9,940 bases of DNA from an uncultured Eubacteriales bacterium (GTDB lineage: Bacteria > Bacillota > Clostridia > Oscillospirales > Acutalibacteraceae): the NCBI GenBank assembly GCA_934615635.1, contig CAKTTT010000075.1, positions 1 to 9,940 on the forward strand, in the 5' to 3' direction. The translations under genes and the position numbers were made by a program. Of the stretch, positions 7,036 to 9,940 are shown piece by piece. The notes below the pieces were generated by a model, which was not told where the DNA came from, did no database searches, and worked only from the letters and a program-made list of their open reading frames with translations. Position 1 is the stretch's first letter. Each line of letters begins with the position of its first letter.

Positions 7036-8867
7036 CCCGTCACCCCTATCTCCGCCAGCATGGCGGCCTGCTGCTCCGGGGCCAGCCCGTCGAACACCTG
7101 CCGGTATTCCGGCGGCAGGCCCTCCACCACCGTTTGCGCATTCATCCCGGCGTTCATGCCGTTCGCCTGCATGGCGGCCTGCTCCTGCGCCGCCCGGTCC
7201 GCTTCCTGCATTTCCCGGATCAGCCCGTTGAGGTCGGGCACCGTCCCCTTGGGCAGCCGCTGCAAATACTGAAGCGGGCTGATAATCTGCTGCCCGAACA
7301 GGTTATCCAGGGTCTTGACGCTCTGGATTTCGCTCCACAGGGTGGAAGCGCCCACGTCGATTTTTACCGCAATCAGCATATCCCGGTATTTCTCCCCATC
7401 AAAAGGCAGATACCATACGCCGTTTTCATCCTCGATTTTCAGCCGACGGCTGCCGTACATCGTCACCCAAAACTCCGCCCATATCCGCGCCACGTCCTCG
7501 ATGAAGGAATAAAACCGGTTCTGCACCGTCTGCATGGGCATGGTGGCCGCCTCCCGCACGGCGATAATAGCGGAGGTGTTGTCCGGCCGGATATCTCCCA
7601 GCGCCGCGTCGTTGGCCCCCGACTGGGCCAGGGTGTTGTTAATCAGGGAGGAGATGTTGTTGTCAAAGGCCGGGGAGAAGTTGGGGGGATTGACGTAGCG
7701 CAATGCATTGGATAGATCGTCTCCCCCTGGGTTCACGCCAACGATCTGCCCCGGGTCGTTGGTGATCCTGTCGTAGGGGATCAAATCCCGGTTAACCAGC
7801 GTCAGCGGCATTCCCAACATCATCACCGCCCACACGCTGGCTGTGATCATACGGTTAATGGCGATTTGGTTGGGGATCAGATAGGTGACCTCGCTTTCCC
7901 CGTAAGCGCAGTTGCGCCGCCGTTCCCAGCGGAAGGCCGCCAGCGGATACAGCCGCAGACCGGTGTCCCATTCCTTGCGGATTACCGCTCCCTTCACCGC
8001 TACCGCCGCCTTGATCCGGTATGTGCCGCCGTTCCTGTCCCATTCCTTCCAGAACTTGGTGAGAACGGTCGCCTTCCGGCTCTCCGACGGTTCCTCGTCC
8101 GCCCGGTCCCCGGCCATATAACCGGTATCCCTGTCCGCCGTGATCGCGTCCACGTCCGCTTCCGGCCGCCCGTTCCGCCTGGCCTCCCGGCGCAGCTCTT
8201 CCACGCTCTTACGCTGGGCAAGGATAATCCATGGCTGGGATTGCACGTCGTACAGGTTGGGGTCCCCGAAATACACGTTTTCAATATCCAGCACCTCACA
8301 GGCGATGTCCCCCTGAATCGGTGTGGTATGCGCCTCGTCCGCGTAAAGGCCGGTTTTGATCCGGTCGTCCCAATAGGTATACAGCACACCCGTGCCGGCT
8401 ATATAGGCGTTGCGCAGCGCCTGCTCTTTCAGGTCGTCCAGCTTCACCCGCTCCGCCGCGGTGCGGAAATAATCGGTCAGGGCGGACATGACGACGGTGG
8501 TCTCCTGCTCGGGCGGCAATTCCGGGGTGACCGCTCCCCCTTGGGCGGCGGCAAACGCGTCCATGGTTTCCCGGGCGGAACGGCGCATATCCATCGTGTC
8601 CGGCACCCCCTCCGCCGAATAGTTGACCGTCACAGGATTGGAGCTCACCACCGCCATTTTGTAGTCTCCGATCCGCTTGATGACGTTGTGACGCACCAGG
8701 GGGCGATCGTTGCCGCACCGGGCGCCATGCCATTGATCCCCCACATAAAACCGCTCGTTGGTCTTGCCCTGTTCATATAGGCCGTGCTTGCCGAGCCCCG
8801 CCTTGAAACTCCGGCCCGCCTCATACTCCGCAAACATCTGCGCCGGTTCCCATGCCTTCCGTTTCAT
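7032..8867 (-). CDS. Portal protein (P22-like, large)
   Basis: A 611-residue protein starting at the ATG at 8867-8865, with GGAGGAG five bases upstream, the best ribosome site of the operon. The N-terminal part has NERFYVGDQWHG (37-48) and RPLVRHNVIKRIGDYKMAV, the opening typical of large portal proteins, followed by an alpha/beta body. The stretch DNTSAIIAVREAATMPMQTV and the long helix NRFYSFIEDVARIWAEFW match the portal stem and crown-side helices of this class. The C-terminal tail is rich in Gln, Met and Ala (AAMQANGMNAGMNAQ). Portals form the dodecameric ring at one capsid vertex through which DNA is packaged and ejected. The size is closer to P22 gp1 (about 725) than to small siphovirus portals. 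It follows the capsid gene here, whereas most tailed phages have portal first. The call is by pattern and context. Confidence 0.85.
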   Translation of the reverse strand: MKRKAWEPAQMFAEYEAGRSFKAGLGKHGLYEQGKTNERFYVGDQWHGARCGNDRPLVRHNVIKRIGDYKMAVVSSNPVTVNYSAEGVPDTMDMRRSARETMDAFAAAQGGAVTPELPPEQETTVVMSALTDYFRTAAERVKLDDLKEQALRNAYIAGTGVLYTYWDDRIKTGLYADEAHTTPIQGDIACEVLDIENVYFGDPNLYDVQSQPWIILAQRKSVEELRREARRNGRPEADVDAITADRDTGYMAGDRADEEPSESRKATVLTKFWKEWDRNGGTYRIKAAVAVKGAVIRKEWDTGLRLYPLAAFRWERRRNCAYGESEVTYLIPNQIAINRMITASVWAVMMLGMPLTLVNRDLIPYDRITNDPGQIVGVNPGGDDLSNALRYVNPPNFSPAFDNNISSLINNTLAQSGANDAALGDIRPDNTSAIIAVREAATMPMQTVQNRFYSFIEDVARIWAEFWVTMYGSRRLKIEDENGVWYLPFDGEKYRDMLIAVKIDVGASTLWSEIQSVKTLDNLFGQQIISPLQYLQRLPKGTVPDLNGLIREMQEADRAAQEQAAMQANGMNAGMNAQTVVEGLPPEYRQVFDGLAPEQQAAMLAEIGVTG

Positions 8868-8920
8868 TGTCTCTCCTCCGTTCCCGCCTCCGGCTCATGC
8901 GCCTTCGGCAGCATATAGAA

Positions 8921-8948
8921 GCCGCCGGGCGGTTTCCCACGCGGCGGC
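8921..8948 (-). promoter_or_regulatory. Stem-loop between capsid and portal genes
   Basis: On the minus-strand transcript GCCGCCG (8948-8942) pairs with CGGCGGC (8927-8921). One C/C mismatch separates this from an inner four-pair stem (GUGG with CCGC, including one G-U) capped by GAAA, a stable GNRA tetraloop. It starts six bases after the capsid stop and ends 53 bases before the portal start. The bases that follow (UUCUAUAU) are only weakly U-rich, so it may be a leaky terminator or a 3' end stabiliser. Either would help make many capsid subunits per portal subunit from one operon. Confidence 0.6.
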
Positions 8949-8954
8949 TGCGGT

Positions 8955-9899
8955 TTAGTATTTGTACACGAAAATAGTGTCCTTGTAGGAATTGCGCACA
9001 AACAGGTCGTAATACAGCCTGTACTGGAACAGGTAGGCGTCCGCGTTCTGATTGGTGCTGGGGTCAAAGGTGCGCAAACGCTCCGACTTCTTCACCAGCA
9101 TGGCCGCCTTCTTGGGCAGAACCAGCAGGCCGATACTGTTCGCGCCGGAAGCGGGAGCAAAACCACCCGGCCGCTGATCCGGCGTCGGGTTGGATTCGGC
9201 CCCGTCGGATTCCGTCTTCCCGTCGTAGAAGGTGAACGCGGTTTTCATCCGGTTGGCCGTCACGGGAATGATCGGCGTGCCGTTGATGGATTTGACCTGG
9301 AAATCCATGCCGCCCTTCTTGAAATCGCTGACGGTGATCTGCCGCGTGATCTCGGTGGTGGACATCATATATCCCCACACCGTGGGATCGACAAAGCACA
9401 CGAGCTCCTCGTCGTATCCGGCGGCGTCCTGCGCCCCGTTGAGCGCCTTCATGAACAGCGAATAGATTTTCGTGGCCGGGGAGCTGTCGGTGACGGTATG
9501 GGCGTTGGTGACGGCCGTGGTCGCCAGCTTGGAAAGCACGTAAGCGTCCACCTCAGGGGCCACCTTGGTCCGCACGAATTCGCTGAGTATCTGCCCGGCC
9601 AGATTCGCCACCCCCGTCTCGTCCTCGTCCTCCCGGTCAAGCTGGAAGGAACGGCCCCGGTCCATGGTCAGGGTGTAGGTTTTCTGATCCACGGTGATGG
9701 ATCCCTTATTGAATCCATCGTCCCGGTCGTAATCGCCAAGTCCCTGCATATCAAGATCCGGGATCAGGACGTCCCTGGTGCCGACAAACTTTGCCCGCAT
9801 GGCATTGTCGGCCAGAAAGCTGGTTTCCGCCTTCTGAATCAGTAGCTTGTCCAGCGCGCCGGACAGCCTGGAATTAAAATCAAGGGTATTCAGTGCCAT
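8955..9899 (-). CDS. Major capsid protein (HK97 fold)
   Basis: A 314-residue protein starting at the ATG at 9899-9897, with an AGGATG ribosome site about seven bases upstream. It opens with a helical N-arm (MALNTLDFNSRLSGALDKLL), then a beta-rich E-loop-like stretch (VLIPDLDMQGLGDYDRDD at 44-61; GSITVDQKTYTLTMDRGRSF at 66-85), an acidic turn DREDEDET, and the probable spine helix with SEFVRTKVAPEVDAYVLSKL (106-125). The pattern of beta arm followed by a long helix containing P-E-(V/I)-D is common in HK97-fold coats of Firmicutes phages. The segment DFQVKSINGTPIIPVTANRM is typical of the A/P-domain end. No maturation protease or long N-terminal delta domain is visible in it, so scaffolding is probably a separate upstream protein. 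Confidence 0.82.
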   Translation of the reverse strand: MALNTLDFNSRLSGALDKLLIQKAETSFLADNAMRAKFVGTRDVLIPDLDMQGLGDYDRDDGFNKGSITVDQKTYTLTMDRGRSFQLDREDEDETGVANLAGQILSEFVRTKVAPEVDAYVLSKLATTAVTNAHTVTDSSPATKIYSLFMKALNGAQDAAGYDEELVCFVDPTVWGYMMSTTEITRQITVSDFKKGGMDFQVKSINGTPIIPVTANRMKTAFTFYDGKTESDGAESNPTPDQRPGGFAPASGANSIGLLVLPKKAAMLVKKSERLRTFDPSTNQNADAYLFQYRLYYDLFVRNSYKDTIFVYKY

Positions 9900-9916
9900 T
9901 TTGTTTCATCCTTTCG

Positions 9917-9940
9917 TTATTTCCATATGCCCGCCAGCAT
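9917..9940 (-). CDS. C-terminal end of an upstream gene (possibly scaffolding protein), partial
   Basis: At the right edge the minus strand reads seven codons (MLAGIWK) and a TAA at 9919-9917, 17 bases before the capsid ATG, leaving just room for the capsid ribosome site. Tight operon spacing makes this the likely end of the preceding gene. A scaffolding protein is the usual neighbour of an HK97-fold coat without its own scaffold domain, but seven residues do not identify it, and another frame also closes here with TGA. Confidence 0.35.
   Translation of the reverse strand: MLAGIWK

Noticed and set aside
7866..8780. Plus-strand open frame of 304 codons opposite the portal gene
   Set aside because: It is the antisense shadow of the portal with Arg/Val/His-rich low-quality composition; the minus-strand frame has family patterns and an ideal Shine-Dalgarno.
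8864..8914. A 16-residue mini-frame (MLPKAHEPEAGTEERQ) ending in an ATGA overlap with the portal start
   Set aside because: It has only a weak ribosome site and the portal has its own ideal one. A coupling leader is possible, but an overlap this short is easily due to chance.

Overview
The window is a single transcriptional block of virion genes, all reading on the minus strand, so the biological order runs from position 9940 down to position 1. Head genes of HK97/P22 style are followed by short-tail (podovirus-like) neck proteins and then by long proteins of the kind packaged in the capsid and ejected with the DNA. The best reading is a podovirus or prophage of a Gram-positive, Clostridia-like gut bacterium. 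The support is strong purine-rich Shine-Dalgarno sites before almost every gene, moderate GC, and protein styles I associate with Oscillospirales/Lachnospirales prophages. The host is an inference. I see no integrase, tRNA, rRNA, IS element or CRISPR array.

Layout in transcription order: (1) 9940-9917, the last codons of an upstream gene. (2) 9899-8955, major capsid protein. (3) An 87-base gap holding a strong GAAA-capped stem-loop and a consensus Shine-Dalgarno. (4) 8867-7032, a large portal protein. (5) 7035-6655, a small head-tail adaptor joined to the portal by an ATGA overlap. (6) 6653-4479, a tail nozzle/knob-like protein. (7) 4479-3310, an Ala/Gln-rich coiled-coil protein joined by a TAATG overlap. 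(8) 3277 to beyond position 1, one uninterrupted frame of at least 1092 codons. Apart from the capsid-portal gap and a 32-base gap before the last gene, genes overlap or abut, which indicates one operon.

The giant last gene is the most interesting part. I read it codon by codon across the whole left third and found no stop. Its N-terminal third is charged and helical, its middle is glycine/alanine-rich and hydrophobic (about residues 330-580), and its visible C-terminus carries a zincin metallopeptidase signature (HELFH at 1000-1004, EEITAD at 1054-1059). Inside the low-complexity linker before the peptidase, a second frame encodes a plausible 59-residue acidic protein with an AGGAGGG ribosome binding site, so a nested gene is likely.

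As a system: capsid, portal, adaptor and nozzle build the particle. The two long downstream proteins would be internal or ejection proteins, the larger delivering a metallopeptidase into the host (inference, by analogy with podovirus ejection proteins and phage polyvalent proteins).
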